Shown: positions 50,821 to 59,528, numbered from the stretch's first letter. The stretch is DNA of 64,000 bases from UBA4312 sp002394635 (GCA_946539765.1 CAMNHO010000006.1:1-64000); one strand, 5' to 3'. Made by a program: numbers and translations. Notes: generated by a model not told the origin, from the letters alone.

Positions 50821-50845
50821 AAAAAGGCGCATGGCGTCTTTTTTA
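50821..50845 (+). terminator. Intrinsic terminator of tig
   Basis: AAGGCGC / GCGTCTT (one G-T pair) with a 3-nt loop is followed by TTTTT. Confidence 0.7.
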
Positions 50846-50887
50846 GAATAAAATAAACATAATTCACAGACAAGGGCAGGTGATTAG

Positions 50888-53194
50888 ATGAATGAGACAT
50901 ATCCATTAATATGCACGCGCGGAGTTGTTGTATTTCCTGATCAGGATATTGTAATTGATGTAGGACGGAAACCATCACTGGACGCAGTTGATAATGGCCA
51001 AATGCATTATGGGAACTATGTTGTTCTTGTATCACAAAAAGATATTACTACAAATAATCCGACAATGGATGATATTTATAAAATGGGTACACTTTGTGAA
51101 ATTCGTCATATCCGCCGATTTGACAATTATATCCGTGTAAAATTCAGAGGTGTTAAAAGAGCTGCAATACAAGACTGGATCCAGGATGATAAGAGTGAAC
51201 TGGCGTTGGTTGATATTCTTGACAGTGTATCACAGGATGCAATGGAAGAAGCAGCCTTGATGCGACTGGTTGTCAATGCGTTTGAAAGTTTTACACAAAT
51301 TGAAAAATATGTAACGAAAGATCTGATGATGGAATACTCTAAAGGTCTTGGTCCGGATATGATCAGTGATAAGACTGTTCCGACATTAGGGCTATCTTTA
51401 CAGAGAAAACAGGAGTACCTGGAGCAATTAGGTATTAATGACCGATTGGAAATGCTGCTGCAGGATCTGGAAAAAGAAAAAAAGATGTCGGAAGTTGAAC
51501 AAAGAATCAATGAAACGGTGAAACAACGTATTGATCAAGGGCAGAAAGATTATTATCTCCGTGAAAAGCTGAATGCAATCAAAGAGGAGCTGGGAGATAT
51601 TGCTGAACAGGATCGGGATGCTGATCGCATCCGTAAACGATTGGAAGAGAATCCATATCCGGAAGCTATTCGTAAAAAGGTTCTGGATGAATTATCAAGA
51701 TACGAGATGCTTCCTATGGCTAGTGGAGAGACCGGTGTTATTAAAACATATATTGACTGGTTGATGGATCTCCCTTGGTGGCAGGAAACAGTCGATATTA
51801 CAGATTTGAATCTGGCACAGTCGATATTGGATGAAGACCATTATGGTTTGGAAAAAGTAAAAGAACGTATCATGGAATATCTTGCTGTGAAACAGATGAC
51901 CAATTCTTTAAAAGCTCCAATTTTATGTCTGGTAGGGCCGCCGGGTGTCGGAAAGACAAGTTTAGCAAAAAGCGTGGCTCGTGCATTAGACCGAAAGTTT
52001 GTAAAGATTTCCTTAGGTGGTGTACGTGACGAAGCAGAAATCCGTGGACACCGCAGAACGTATTTAGGTGCATTACCGGGACGTTTTATTCAAGGAATGA
52101 AGAAGGCAGGCGTGGTGAACCCAGTATTCCTGATTGATGAAATTGATAAGATGGCATCGGATTATAAAGGAGATCCGTCCAGTGCGATGCTTGAGGTATT
52201 AGATCCGGAACAAAATGAATTCTTCTCGGATCATTATATTGAAGAATCGTATGACTTATCGAAAGTTTTGTTTATCGCAACGGCAAACTATCTGGAAAAT
52301 ATACCGGCGGCCTTACGTGATCGTTTGGAAATTATCCAGCTATCAAGTTATACAGATGTAGAAAAAACACATATTGCCAGAGAGCATCTGCTACCAAAGC
52401 AATTGAAAGAAAATGGTTTAAAACCATCACAGTTGAAGATTTCCGATGACATGATCTTATATCTGATCCGTTATTACACCAGAGAAGCCGGTGTGCGTCA
52501 GTTAGAAAGAACGATCGGTAATATTTGTCGTAAAACAGTTCTGGCTATTCTGAAGGATAATGTGAAATCTATACGTTTATCCAAAAAACGTGTAAATGAA
52601 TGGCTGGGACATGAAAAAGTGGATTATGGCCGTAAAGAAAAACAAAATCAGGTAGGTACAGTTACCGGACTTGCATATACGAACTTCGGTGGTGATATAC
52701 TGCAAATTGAAGCCAATCGTTTCGAAGGTAAAGGTCATCTGATCTTAACGGGTCAGCTAGGTGATGTAATGAAAGAAAGTGCTAATATTGCACTGGATTA
52801 TATCAAAGCACATGCAAAAGAATATCATATTGATCCAAAGGATTTTGAAAATTGTGATATCCATGTTCATGTGCCGGAAGGAGCAGTGCCTAAGGACGGG
52901 CCTAGTGCTGGAGTCACGATGACCACAGCTTTGGTTTCCTGCTTTAGCAATATTCCGGTGAAAGCTGATCTGGCCATGACTGGCGAGGTTACATTACGTG
53001 GAAATGTATTGCCAATCGGAGGATTAAAGGAAAAATCACTAGCTGCCTATCGTTCTGGTATTTCGACAATTCTGATTCCTAAAGAGAATGTCAAGGATCT
53101 AGACGAGATTCCGGAAGAAGTCAAAGACAATGTTCATTTCGTTCCGGTCACTTCAGTTAAACAAGTACTGAAGCATGCATTGGTACAGGAATAA
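50888..53194 (+). CDS. lon: ATP-dependent protease Lon
   Basis: 768 aa. N-terminal LON substrate domain (about 1-200), coiled region, AAA+ with Walker A GPPGVGKTS (about 350-358) and Walker B PVFLIDEIDKM, then the protease domain with catalytic Ser in PKDGPSAGVTM (about 675) and a Lys in the following LPIGGLKEKSLAAYR. It degrades misfolded and regulatory proteins. No CIRCE element is present here, unlike clpB. Its last base is shared with the start of engB. Confidence 0.96.
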   Translation: MNETYPLICTRGVVVFPDQDIVIDVGRKPSLDAVDNGQMHYGNYVVLVSQKDITTNNPTMDDIYKMGTLCEIRHIRRFDNYIRVKFRGVKRAAIQDWIQDDKSELALVDILDSVSQDAMEEAALMRLVVNAFESFTQIEKYVTKDLMMEYSKGLGPDMISDKTVPTLGLSLQRKQEYLEQLGINDRLEMLLQDLEKEKKMSEVEQRINETVKQRIDQGQKDYYLREKLNAIKEELGDIAEQDRDADRIRKRLEENPYPEAIRKKVLDELSRYEMLPMASGETGVIKTYIDWLMDLPWWQETVDITDLNLAQSILDEDHYGLEKVKERIMEYLAVKQMTNSLKAPILCLVGPPGVGKTSLAKSVARALDRKFVKISLGGVRDEAEIRGHRRTYLGALPGRFIQGMKKAGVVNPVFLIDEIDKMASDYKGDPSSAMLEVLDPEQNEFFSDHYIEESYDLSKVLFIATANYLENIPAALRDRLEIIQLSSYTDVEKTHIAREHLLPKQLKENGLKPSQLKISDDMILYLIRYYTREAGVRQLERTIGNICRKTVLAILKDNVKSIRLSKKRVNEWLGHEKVDYGRKEKQNQVGTVTGLAYTNFGGDILQIEANRFEGKGHLILTGQLGDVMKESANIALDYIKAHAKEYHIDPKDFENCDIHVHVPEGAVPKDGPSAGVTMTTALVSCFSNIPVKADLAMTGEVTLRGNVLPIGGLKEKSLAAYRSGISTILIPKENVKDLDEIPEEVKDNVHFVPVTSVKQVLKHALVQE

Positions 53195-53769
53195 TGAAGT
53201 GTGAATTTGTTACAAGTGCTACAAAAGAGGCAGAATGGCCACAATCCGACCTGCCTGAAATTGTAGTAGTGGGACGATCTAATGTCGGTAAGAGCAGTTT
53301 TATCAATGCGTTATGTCAAAGAAAAAAACTGGCTTATGTCGGCAATACCCCCGGAAAGACCCGACTGATCAACTTTTTTGCGATTAATGATCAGTGGATG
53401 TTGGTCGATGTGCCGGGTTATGGTTATGCCCGTATGAGCAAATCTATGCTGATCCAAATGGGCAAGATGATGGATGAGTATTTCACGAAAAGAGAACAGA
53501 TAGCTTGCGTAGTTATTTTGATCGATGCAAGACATGATGCAACGGAAGATGATCTGGATATGGTGGAATATGTCCGATGCTTAAAAATACCATATATTAT
53601 TGTTGCAACTAAAATTGATAAGGTACCTAAGACGCATCGTATTCGCTCGCTCAAACGAATTTCGAATCAGGCTCACACATCATTAAAAGAGATATATGCG
53701 GTAAGCAGCACAGAAAAAACTGGTTTCGAACCGGTCATGGAAGCAATTTTAAAACAAATAAAAGAATAG
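53194..53769 (+). CDS. engB: Ribosome-assembly GTPase EngB (YsxC/YihA)
   Basis: 191 aa. G1 GRSNVGKSSF (about 28-37), G2 GKTRLINFF, G3 DVPGYGYA, G4 ATKID and G5 VSSTEKTG. Essential small GTPase for 50S assembly. The tig-lon-engB order is the common Bacillota arrangement. It begins on the last base of lon with no separate ribosome site, so translation is probably coupled. Confidence 0.96.
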   Translation: MKCEFVTSATKEAEWPQSDLPEIVVVGRSNVGKSSFINALCQRKKLAYVGNTPGKTRLINFFAINDQWMLVDVPGYGYARMSKSMLIQMGKMMDEYFTKREQIACVVILIDARHDATEDDLDMVEYVRCLKIPYIIVATKIDKVPKTHRIRSLKRISNQAHTSLKEIYAVSSTEKTGFEPVMEAILKQIKE

Positions 53770-53850
53770 GCTGTTATGTAAAATTGACAAGATTACAACT
53801 AAAACGACAGATCAGTAAAGATGACCGGTCCAACTGTTAATGATATGCTG

Positions 53851-53896
53851 CCTCCTAGGTAGACAGTTGAAATAATAAAACTGTTTATCTGGGAGG
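53851..53896 (+). promoter_or_regulatory. Hairpin that would sequester the transposase ribosome site
   Basis: CCTCCTAGGTAGACAGTT pairs with AACTGTTTATCTGGGAGG (three mismatches or wobbles). The right arm contains GGGAGG, the ribosome site for the ATG at 53904. Insertion elements often use such hairpins to stop translation from outside transcripts. Confidence 0.6.
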
Positions 53897-53903
53897 CTTT
53901 AAA

Positions 53904-54532
53904 ATGGGACGAAGAACACCAGCTGAATAAAAACTGAACGCAGTAAAGTGCCATTTGGAAAGCGGTGAATCGCTTAAAGCCATTAGCGACTCTATAGGTG
54001 TATATAAATAAAGGAATCGCGAAAAGCAAATGAGGTCGATGATCTCGTTGACCAGTGAGGACGTTCAAAACCAGTTGAAGAAATGACAGAGATCGAAAGA
54101 CTTCAGGCCGAGAACCAGGCGCATCGTGGCATATGTGATCGGGGACAGCAACAACAATCCATTGGTCTATGAAACCTTCAAGAAGGCGGTAAAGATGAAT
54201 CCGGATGCCCATCCAATAGTCCATAGCGATCGGGGCTTTCACTATACAAGCAACGTTTTCCATCAGAAACTTCTGGACCAAAGAATGATCCAAAGCATGT
54301 CCAGGGTGGGGAAATGCATTGATAATGGCCCGATGGAAGGATTCTGGAGGATCTTTAAAGAAAGCGTTATTACAAATATAAATTCAGTAGCTGTGAAGAT
54401 GTGGTTCAAATAATCACTGAATACACCGACAACTACAATAACAAGCGTTAACAATGCGGATTGGGAGTACTCACTCCAATGGAGAAACACGCTAAATACC
54501 CAATGGCCGCAAAAAATAAATATCTACGATAA
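53904..54532 (+). pseudogene. IS3-family transposase remnant (orfA fragment joined to orfB C-terminus)
   Basis: From the ATG the frame reads MGRRTPAE, a stop, then KLNAVKCHLESGESLKAISD and further stops, recognisable as an IS3 orfA helix-turn-helix. TEIERLQAENQ marks its leucine-zipper end. The sequence then jumps straight to RIVAYVIGDSNNNPLVYETF, the late part of the orfB rve integrase core, with VHSDRGFHYTS and GKCIDNGPMEGFW (Asp and Glu of the DDE site). After MWFK a frameshift or stop leads to the typical end EYTDNYNNKR and LTPMEKHAKYPMAAKNKYLR. Roughly 150 codons are deleted and several stops are present, so it is inactive. Confidence 0.88.
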
Positions 54533-54545
54533 AAATTCGACAATA

Positions 54546-54611
54546 AAAAAAGGAGCAGATAACGCAGCGTTGACTTTGGAATATCAACGATTCGTTAAAG
54601 CTCCTTTTTGT
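54546..54611 (-). terminator. Large hairpin terminator of the hydrogenase gene
   Basis: AAAAAAGGAGC and GCTCCTTTTT flank a ~40-base centre that itself contains AACG/CGTT and GTTGA/TCAAC pairings. On the minus strand the structure runs into a T tract. Confidence 0.6.
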
Positions 54612-54612
54612 A

Positions 54613-56130
54613 TTAACTATTTACTAATTCATGAACAAGATCGGAGTAAGAAGATTCTTCGGCTGTCTTCATATCATCCGAATTTGCATATCTCTTAACA
54701 AGAGCACTGGATTTAGGAATAGCCTGTAATGTACCGGCACCACCAACACATCCTCCAGGACAACCCATACCTTCCAACAGATAACCGTTTAACCGCCCGG
54801 CTTTGGCCATCATTAGCATTGTTTTGCAATTCTTTAGACCTTCGGCGGCCTGGATCTTGACAACTGTACCTGGGTGTTCCTTTTCAATCAATTCTTTTAC
54901 CGATGCAGCTACACCACCAGTCACGGCAAACTGACGACCTGCTTTAGTGGACTTGTCCATTGGTTCGTCGCCTACAATATTTTCCAAGTCAATATTCTTA
55001 GCCTGGAACATACCCATAACTTCTTCAAAAGTTAACACAAAGTCGATGTCACTGCGGATTGAACGACGGCTTGCTTCTAATTTTTTAGCAGCACATGGGC
55101 CTATAAATACAACTTTGGAATTAGGTTTGTCGCGTTTGATCAGGCGTCCGGTCAGTACCATTGGGGTTAAAGCCATTGAAATATTCTTGGCAAACTGCGG
55201 AAATTCTTTCTTGGCCATTACAGACCAGGCCGGGCAGCAGCTGGTAGCCATGAAGTCCAATTCATTAGGAACTTTAGATAAGAAATCATTTGCTTCATCA
55301 ATTGTACATAAGTCACCACCGATACCTACTTCAACAACATCAGCAAAACCAAGTTCTTTTAAAGCGGCTTTTACTTGTTCCGGACTTACTTTTGGACCAA
55401 ATTGTCCAACAAAAGCAGGGGCAATGGCTGCGATTACTTCGTAACCTTCCTTCATTGCATAAATTGTCTGGAAAATTTGTCCTTTATCGACAATAGCACC
55501 AAATGGACAATTTACCAAACATTGACCACAGCTAACACATTTGTCGTAATTGATTTCTGCTTTACCATCTGCATCACTATGAATAGCATTCATACCACAG
55601 CTGGTAGCACATGGTCTTTCAATTTTAATGATAGCATGGTAAGGGCAAGCATCCGTACATCGTCCACATTGAATACAGTTTGTTTGATCAATATAGCTGT
55701 GTCCGTCAACAATGCTGATTGTTTTCTTTGGACAAACTTCTGTACACTGATGAGATAAACAGCCTTGACAGTTATCTGTAACTATGACTTTCTTCTCCGG
55801 ACATGCATTACATGCAAACTTGATAATATTTACTAATGGAGCATCATAATATTTTGTGGAAATCGTACTTTTCTCGATTCCATCAGAAATTGCTCCTACT
55901 TCAGATCCATCACGAACCGGTAAGCCCATACCTAAGCGTAAACGTTCACCGATAATAGCGCGTTCTAAGAAAATATTATCGCGATACTGTCCTTTAGTTC
56001 CAGGTAAGATTTTGAACGGAATCTCTTCCATTTTCTTGGCGTAGTTCGTATCATCGTCGTAGGCCATATCTGCAATAGCTGCAAATACCTTACGACGAAG
56101 ATCCGTCACCGAATTATAAACTCCTCTCAT
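54613..56130 (-). CDS. Monomeric [FeFe] hydrogenase, group B type
   Basis: 505 aa. Order: N-terminal helical part, a four-Cys cluster region (CNACPEKK), then ferredoxin-type 4Fe-4S motifs (CQGCLSHQCTEVCP, CIQCGRCTDACP, CATSC, CVSCGQCLVNCP). The H-cluster domain has L1 TSCCPAW, L2 GPCAAKKLE and L3 EGMGCPGGCVGG. TSCCPAW and the GPC form of L2 point to the group B ferredoxin-linked class rather than group A. It produces or consumes H2 with ferredoxin. GGAGGAATT precedes the ATG. HydEFG maturases are not in the window. Confidence 0.92.
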   Translation of the reverse strand: MRGVYNSVTDLRRKVFAAIADMAYDDDTNYAKKMEEIPFKILPGTKGQYRDNIFLERAIIGERLRLGMGLPVRDGSEVGAISDGIEKSTISTKYYDAPLVNIIKFACNACPEKKVIVTDNCQGCLSHQCTEVCPKKTISIVDGHSYIDQTNCIQCGRCTDACPYHAIIKIERPCATSCGMNAIHSDADGKAEINYDKCVSCGQCLVNCPFGAIVDKGQIFQTIYAMKEGYEVIAAIAPAFVGQFGPKVSPEQVKAALKELGFADVVEVGIGGDLCTIDEANDFLSKVPNELDFMATSCCPAWSVMAKKEFPQFAKNISMALTPMVLTGRLIKRDKPNSKVVFIGPCAAKKLEASRRSIRSDIDFVLTFEEVMGMFQAKNIDLENIVGDEPMDKSTKAGRQFAVTGGVAASVKELIEKEHPGTVVKIQAAEGLKNCKTMLMMAKAGRLNGYLLEGMGCPGGCVGGAGTLQAIPKSSALVKRYANSDDMKTAEESSYSDLVHELVNS

Positions 56131-56154
56131 AATTCCTCCTAATATACTAAATTT

Positions 56155-56160
56155 ATTATA
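56155..56160 (-). promoter_or_regulatory. -10 box of the hydrogenase promoter
   Basis: The minus strand reads ACGTTATAATAAA with a perfect TATAAT. The matching -35 position (about 56178-56183) abuts the Rex-like operator. Confidence 0.5.
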
Positions 56161-56181
56161 ACGTAGGTTAAGTCCTTTTAA

Positions 56182-56199
56182 AAGTGATTTTTTTCACAA
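56182..56199 (-). promoter_or_regulatory. Rex-like operator upstream of the hydrogenase gene
   Basis: The minus strand reads TTGTGAAAAAAATCACTT, matching 15 of 18 positions of the Rex consensus TTGTGAAWWWWTTCACAA. It lies at the -35 region of the hydrogenase promoter. Rex senses NADH/NAD+ and commonly controls hydrogenase and fermentation genes in Bacillota. Confidence 0.55.
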
Positions 56200-56237
56200 A
56201 ATATTTAAATATTCAAGTATAAGTCTGGATCAATCTT

Positions 56238-56246
56238 TGATATAAT
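56238..56246 (+). promoter_or_regulatory. Extended -10 promoter 7 bases before the HAD gene start
   Basis: TGATATAAT ends 7 bases before the ATG at 56254. No ribosome site fits between. The predicted transcript start falls on or next to the ATG, giving a leaderless mRNA. Confidence 0.5.
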
Positions 56247-56253
56247 CTACGAT

Positions 56254-56889
56254 ATGAAAAGAATTGTATGGGATTGGAACGGAACCTTATTCGATGATCT
56301 AGAGCTATGTTTTGAATGTATAAATGTTTTGCTGGATAAGTATCAGGTTCCTGTGCTTCAGACGATTGATGAGTACAAAGAGGTTTTTCGGTTTCCAATA
56401 CAAGATTATTACAAAAAGGCCGGCTTTGATTTTTCAAAAACACCCTATAGTCAGCTGGCTGCTGAATATATGGATTATTACCAGGTCCGAAGCTTGCACT
56501 GCCCGTTGCAGAAAGATGCCTTAAAGGCTTTAAAGACTGTAAAGAAACGGGGAATGAAACAGATTGTTTTATCGGCAAGCCAAATCGACTATCTGCTTGA
56601 TCAGATCCATCTGTTTGACATAGAGACACAACTGGATTCAATATGGGGCATCCGTAATATTTATGCTCGCAGCAAAGCTGAATTAGCACGGGAAATGAAA
56701 GAACAGTATAAAGAAGATGCATTGTGGTTTGTCGGGGATTCGGTTCATGATTATGAAGTGGCCAGCCAGGTGCATTGTCCATGCGTTTTGGTTACGACCG
56801 GGCATGAAAGCGAGCTGCGTTTGCGAAAGACAGGAGCACCTGTTTTTGGCTCCTTACTGGAAAGCGTGGAGTATATATGGAACAAATAG
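56254..56889 (+). CDS. HAD-superfamily hydrolase, phosphoglycolate-phosphatase-like
   Basis: 211 aa. The HAD motif I reads VWDWNGTLFDD: the nucleophile Asp7 is present but the usual second Asp is Asn9. Motif II is VLSAS, motif III is the Lys of RSKAEL, and motif IV is FVGDSVHDYEVA. A helical cap follows residue 15. DWNGT variants occur in this phosphatase group, so activity is still likely. Substrate unknown. Its end overlaps the next gene by 13 bases. Confidence 0.85.
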   Translation: MKRIVWDWNGTLFDDLELCFECINVLLDKYQVPVLQTIDEYKEVFRFPIQDYYKKAGFDFSKTPYSQLAAEYMDYYQVRSLHCPLQKDALKALKTVKKRGMKQIVLSASQIDYLLDQIHLFDIETQLDSIWGIRNIYARSKAELAREMKEQYKEDALWFVGDSVHDYEVASQVHCPCVLVTTGHESELRLRKTGAPVFGSLLESVEYIWNK

Positions 56890-57752
56890 AAATCCGAGCT
56901 AATGATGCTGGTCAGAGACTGGATAAGTTCTTGTTGAAAACCTTTCCGAAACTGACAAAATCCATGATGTATAAAGGGATTCGGAATAAAAAAATCAAAG
57001 TCAACCGCAAGCGCTGCTTGTATAATCAAATTTTGCAGCCGGGGGATATAATCCTTTTGTTTCTACCACCGGATTGTCTGGAGAGAAAACAGCGAGAAAT
57101 CCCGAACGGAAACGGTCGGTTACATATTCTTTATGAAGATTCCAATTTATTGATCATTCATAAACCGGCTGGAATGCTATCACAAAGTGATGAGAAGCAT
57201 GGCGATTGTGTTGTATCTAGAATGCGTAAGTATCTATATGATAAAAATGAATATGATGTGCATGAACATAGTTTCGCTCCTGCCATTTGCCAGCGTCTGG
57301 ATAGAAACACAGAAGGATTGTTAATTGGGTGTAAAAATGCTGAAACCCTGCGCATGATCAATCGGGCTATCGCTGAGCGGCGAATACATAAATACTATCA
57401 GGCAAAAGTCTGTGGACAAATAACGGAAGAGTTGTACCAGGCTTATATAAAAAAAGAGGGAACCAAAGCCCTTGTCAGTCCGGTTGAAAAAGAGGGATTT
57501 AAGAAAGCAGCGATGTATGTACGTTGTTTGAAAGAGGAAGAGGCTTTCTGCATATGTGAGATCGAACTGTTGACAGGTCGATTCCACCAGATCCGTGCGT
57601 TGATGAGCTATTATGGACATCCTCTGGAAGGGGATCATAAATATGGATATCGAGGCAATAAACGTACTTATTCCTTAATTGCATATAAATTGGATCTTTC
57701 GGAACTAAATTTGGAAATGCCGGTAAAAATATTTGAAATTGCCGGTTTATAA
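56877..57752 (+). CDS. RluA-family pseudouridine synthase with S4 domain
   Basis: 291 aa. The S4 domain (AGQRLDKFLLKTFPKLTKSMMYKGIRNKKIKVN) is followed by the catalytic core with ICQRLDRNTEGLLIGCKNA (catalytic Asp) and LLTGRFHQIRALM. It resembles RluC/RluD-type enzymes that modify 23S rRNA, but the exact target is unknown. It starts inside the HAD gene, so the two are co-transcribed. Confidence 0.9.
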   Translation: MEQIEIRANDAGQRLDKFLLKTFPKLTKSMMYKGIRNKKIKVNRKRCLYNQILQPGDIILLFLPPDCLERKQREIPNGNGRLHILYEDSNLLIIHKPAGMLSQSDEKHGDCVVSRMRKYLYDKNEYDVHEHSFAPAICQRLDRNTEGLLIGCKNAETLRMINRAIAERRIHKYYQAKVCGQITEELYQAYIKKEGTKALVSPVEKEGFKKAAMYVRCLKEEEAFCICEIELLTGRFHQIRALMSYYGHPLEGDHKYGYRGNKRTYSLIAYKLDLSELNLEMPVKIFEIAGL

Positions 57753-57787
57753 GGATTTATTCACATAGGACTTTTATACTGAAAGGT

Positions 57788-58231
57788 ATGAAGGTCCTTT
57801 TTTATAGTATGCTGGTGGCAATCGGTATACAGGACATGCGCACGTATTTTATTTCTCGATGGTGGATCCTTGTTCTACTGCCTGTCGGTATTGGTATGTT
57901 GACAGTATACCCGGTTCCTGTATGGGAATCGGTCACAGGGGCTTGTCTTTACGGACTGCCTGGTTTGTTTATGCATCTTTGGCACAGAGACTGGATCGGC
58001 AGTGCGGATGTCGGCTTCTTTTTTTATTATGGTTCTCTGCTGGGGTGTTATCGAATGATGGTGGCCATGTGTATTTCTTTGTTTATTGCTTTTATATGGT
58101 TGTTCATAAAAAAGAAACGAAAACAATCGATGATTCCGTTTCTTACGTGTATGAGTATTGGAGTTGGTGTCAGCCTTTTTAAAGGCTATGCGATTTGGTA
58201 TACAACCATTCTTCCATTCTTTTCTCCATAG
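57788..58231 (+). CDS. Stand-alone A24-type (prepilin) peptidase-like membrane protein
   Basis: 147 aa with about five hydrophobic helices. It contains the two Asp sites of the A24 aspartyl family: IQDMRTYFISRWW (about 18-30) and IGSADVGFFF (about 73-82), corresponding to the xxDxxxxxIP and GxGD motifs of TadV/CpaA-like peptidases. No N-methylase domain is present and no pilin or Tad/com genes are nearby. Substrate unknown. Its 3' end overlaps the convergent pseudouridine synthase gene by 53 bases. Confidence 0.7.
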   Translation: MKVLFYSMLVAIGIQDMRTYFISRWWILVLLPVGIGMLTVYPVPVWESVTGACLYGLPGLFMHLWHRDWIGSADVGFFFYYGSLLGCYRMMVAMCISLFIAFIWLFIKKKRKQSMIPFLTCMSIGVGVSLFKGYAIWYTTILPFFSP

Positions 58232-59057
58232 GGATAGACACATTCACTGTCTGGAACGTATAAGGATGCTGGAAGGAAAAATGATAGTGCTGCAACAACA
58301 ATCCTTTTTCATTGATAACGGTTCCGTATATACGATCGTTGATGATTGGATAACCTGTAGAAGCCAGATGTAAACGAATCTGATGTTTTCTTCCAGTGGT
58401 AATCTGTGCAGTGAGAAGTGTTTTCTTTTCATAGATCTGAATGCGTTTCACTTGCGTATGGCACGGTTTTCCGTTCGGATGCACGATCATGGCACCGGAC
58501 TGATGTCGATTTCTCGATATGGGAAGTTCGATGGTTTTATTCTTATATGGATACTTTCCTTGGACAAGACATCGATATTCTTTTATGCAAGTGTGTTGTT
58601 GCATCATCTCATCGAGCTTTGCCTGAAATGCAGGATTTTTGCAGAAAAGAACCAGACCGGAAGCTTCTGTGTCGATTCGATGAACAGCTTGGACTTTGTG
58701 AGGCCAGGCGTTATCAAATAGGTAACTCTGGATCCTTGCTGATAAAGTATCGGTGGTGTTACCGTCGCTATGTACAAGTAAAAACGGTGGTTTATTGGCA
58801 ATGAGAAGATATTCATCTTCATAAACAATGTTAACAGGGCTTTTAAATTCTCGTTTTGTATCTTGTGTGTGAAAAATAACGATAACATGTTCTTTGGCCT
58901 CATACTGTGCATGGATGGGTTCCATAGACTGAATATATTTCATGCGAGTTTTATAAAAACCGAGAGCCCGTTTTAGCACTGGAAGGGTACATGCCTCTTT
59001 AATTTCTATATGAAGATGATATGCATCAACATCCAAAACTTGAAAGAGTTTGGTCAT
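58179..59057 (-). CDS. RluA-family pseudouridine synthase without S4 domain
   Basis: 292 aa from ATG 59057; in-frame ATGs 9 and 12 codons upstream are possible and none has a strong ribosome site. The catalytic core has VHRIDTEASGLVLF (catalytic Asp), TTGRKHQIRLHLASTG and NIVYEDEYLLIANKPPFLLVHSDG. The N-terminal ~90 residues are not a normal S4 domain. Third RluA-type enzyme in this window. It converges with and overlaps the A24-type gene and is divergent from superoxide reductase. Confidence 0.82.
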   Translation of the reverse strand: MTKLFQVLDVDAYHLHIEIKEACTLPVLKRALGFYKTRMKYIQSMEPIHAQYEAKEHVIVIFHTQDTKREFKSPVNIVYEDEYLLIANKPPFLLVHSDGNTTDTLSARIQSYLFDNAWPHKVQAVHRIDTEASGLVLFCKNPAFQAKLDEMMQQHTCIKEYRCLVQGKYPYKNKTIELPISRNRHQSGAMIVHPNGKPCHTQVKRIQIYEKKTLLTAQITTGRKHQIRLHLASTGYPIINDRIYGTVINEKGLLLQHYHFSFQHPYTFQTVNVSIPMEKRMEEWLYTKSHSL

Positions 59058-59083
59058 ATTAATAGTATATCTCATTTGAGGCA

Positions 59084-59092
59084 TGATATAAT
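59084..59092 (+). promoter_or_regulatory. Extended -10 promoter of superoxide reductase
   Basis: TGATATAAT, about 27 bases before the ATG at 59119. No good -35. The same bases overlap the possible upstream start codons of the divergent gene. Confidence 0.5.
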
Positions 59093-59118
59093 AAAAATAA
59101 TCAAGAGGAGATATTATT

Positions 59119-59508
59119 ATGAAATTATTAAAATGTACTGTATGCCAAGACGTATACGAATTAACACTCGGAAAAGGAAACTGTATTCCGACTTGTTGTG
59201 GCAAAGAAATGCGTGTTTTAAAGGCAGGGGAAGTCGATGCTGCTGCAGAAAAACATGTACCGGCTGTATCTCAAGATGGAAACTTGTTGAAAGTTGTCGT
59301 TGGGGATGTGGCACATCCGATGCTCGAAAAACATTATATTACTGCAATTTGGGTTGAATATGCAGATGGAACGGTCGATAAGAAAACTTTAATTCCTGAT
59401 ACAGCACCGGAGGCTGTCTTTGACGTAACAGGTAAAGCAGGCAATGCAACAGTATATGAATATTGTAATCTGCATGGTCTGTGGAAGAAAGAATTTGTCA
59501 TTGAATAG
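59119..59508 (+). CDS. Desulfoferrodoxin (superoxide reductase)
   Basis: 129 aa. The N-terminal desulforedoxin site has Cys pairs in CTVCQDV and PTCCGKEM. The C-terminal superoxide reductase domain has EKHVP, HPMLEKHYI and the CNLHG ligands of the mononuclear iron site. It reduces superoxide to peroxide without making O2, a typical defence of anaerobes, and fits with the flavodiiron protein at 4790-5977. AAGAGGAGAT precedes the start. Single-gene unit with terminator. Confidence 0.95.
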   Translation: MKLLKCTVCQDVYELTLGKGNCIPTCCGKEMRVLKAGEVDAAAEKHVPAVSQDGNLLKVVVGDVAHPMLEKHYITAIWVEYADGTVDKKTLIPDTAPEAVFDVTGKAGNATVYEYCNLHGLWKKEFVIE

Positions 59509-59528
59509 AAAAATATATGATTCTTATT

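Larger units (their letters stand above)
53770..54612. mobile_element. Decayed IS3-family insertion element region
   Basis: An 843-base gap between engB and the hydrogenase gene. It holds a broken orfA and the C-terminal part of orfB of an IS3-family transposase, preceded by a ribosome-site hairpin. Terminal inverted repeats could not be identified, so the exact ends are uncertain; an element at about 53780-54546 is likely. The last part (54546-54611) is the hydrogenase terminator. Confidence 0.8.

Noticed and set aside
54126..54413. Intact transposase gene
   Set aside because: The open stretch is only the C-terminal third of orfB, lacks its own start context and is flanked by broken fragments.
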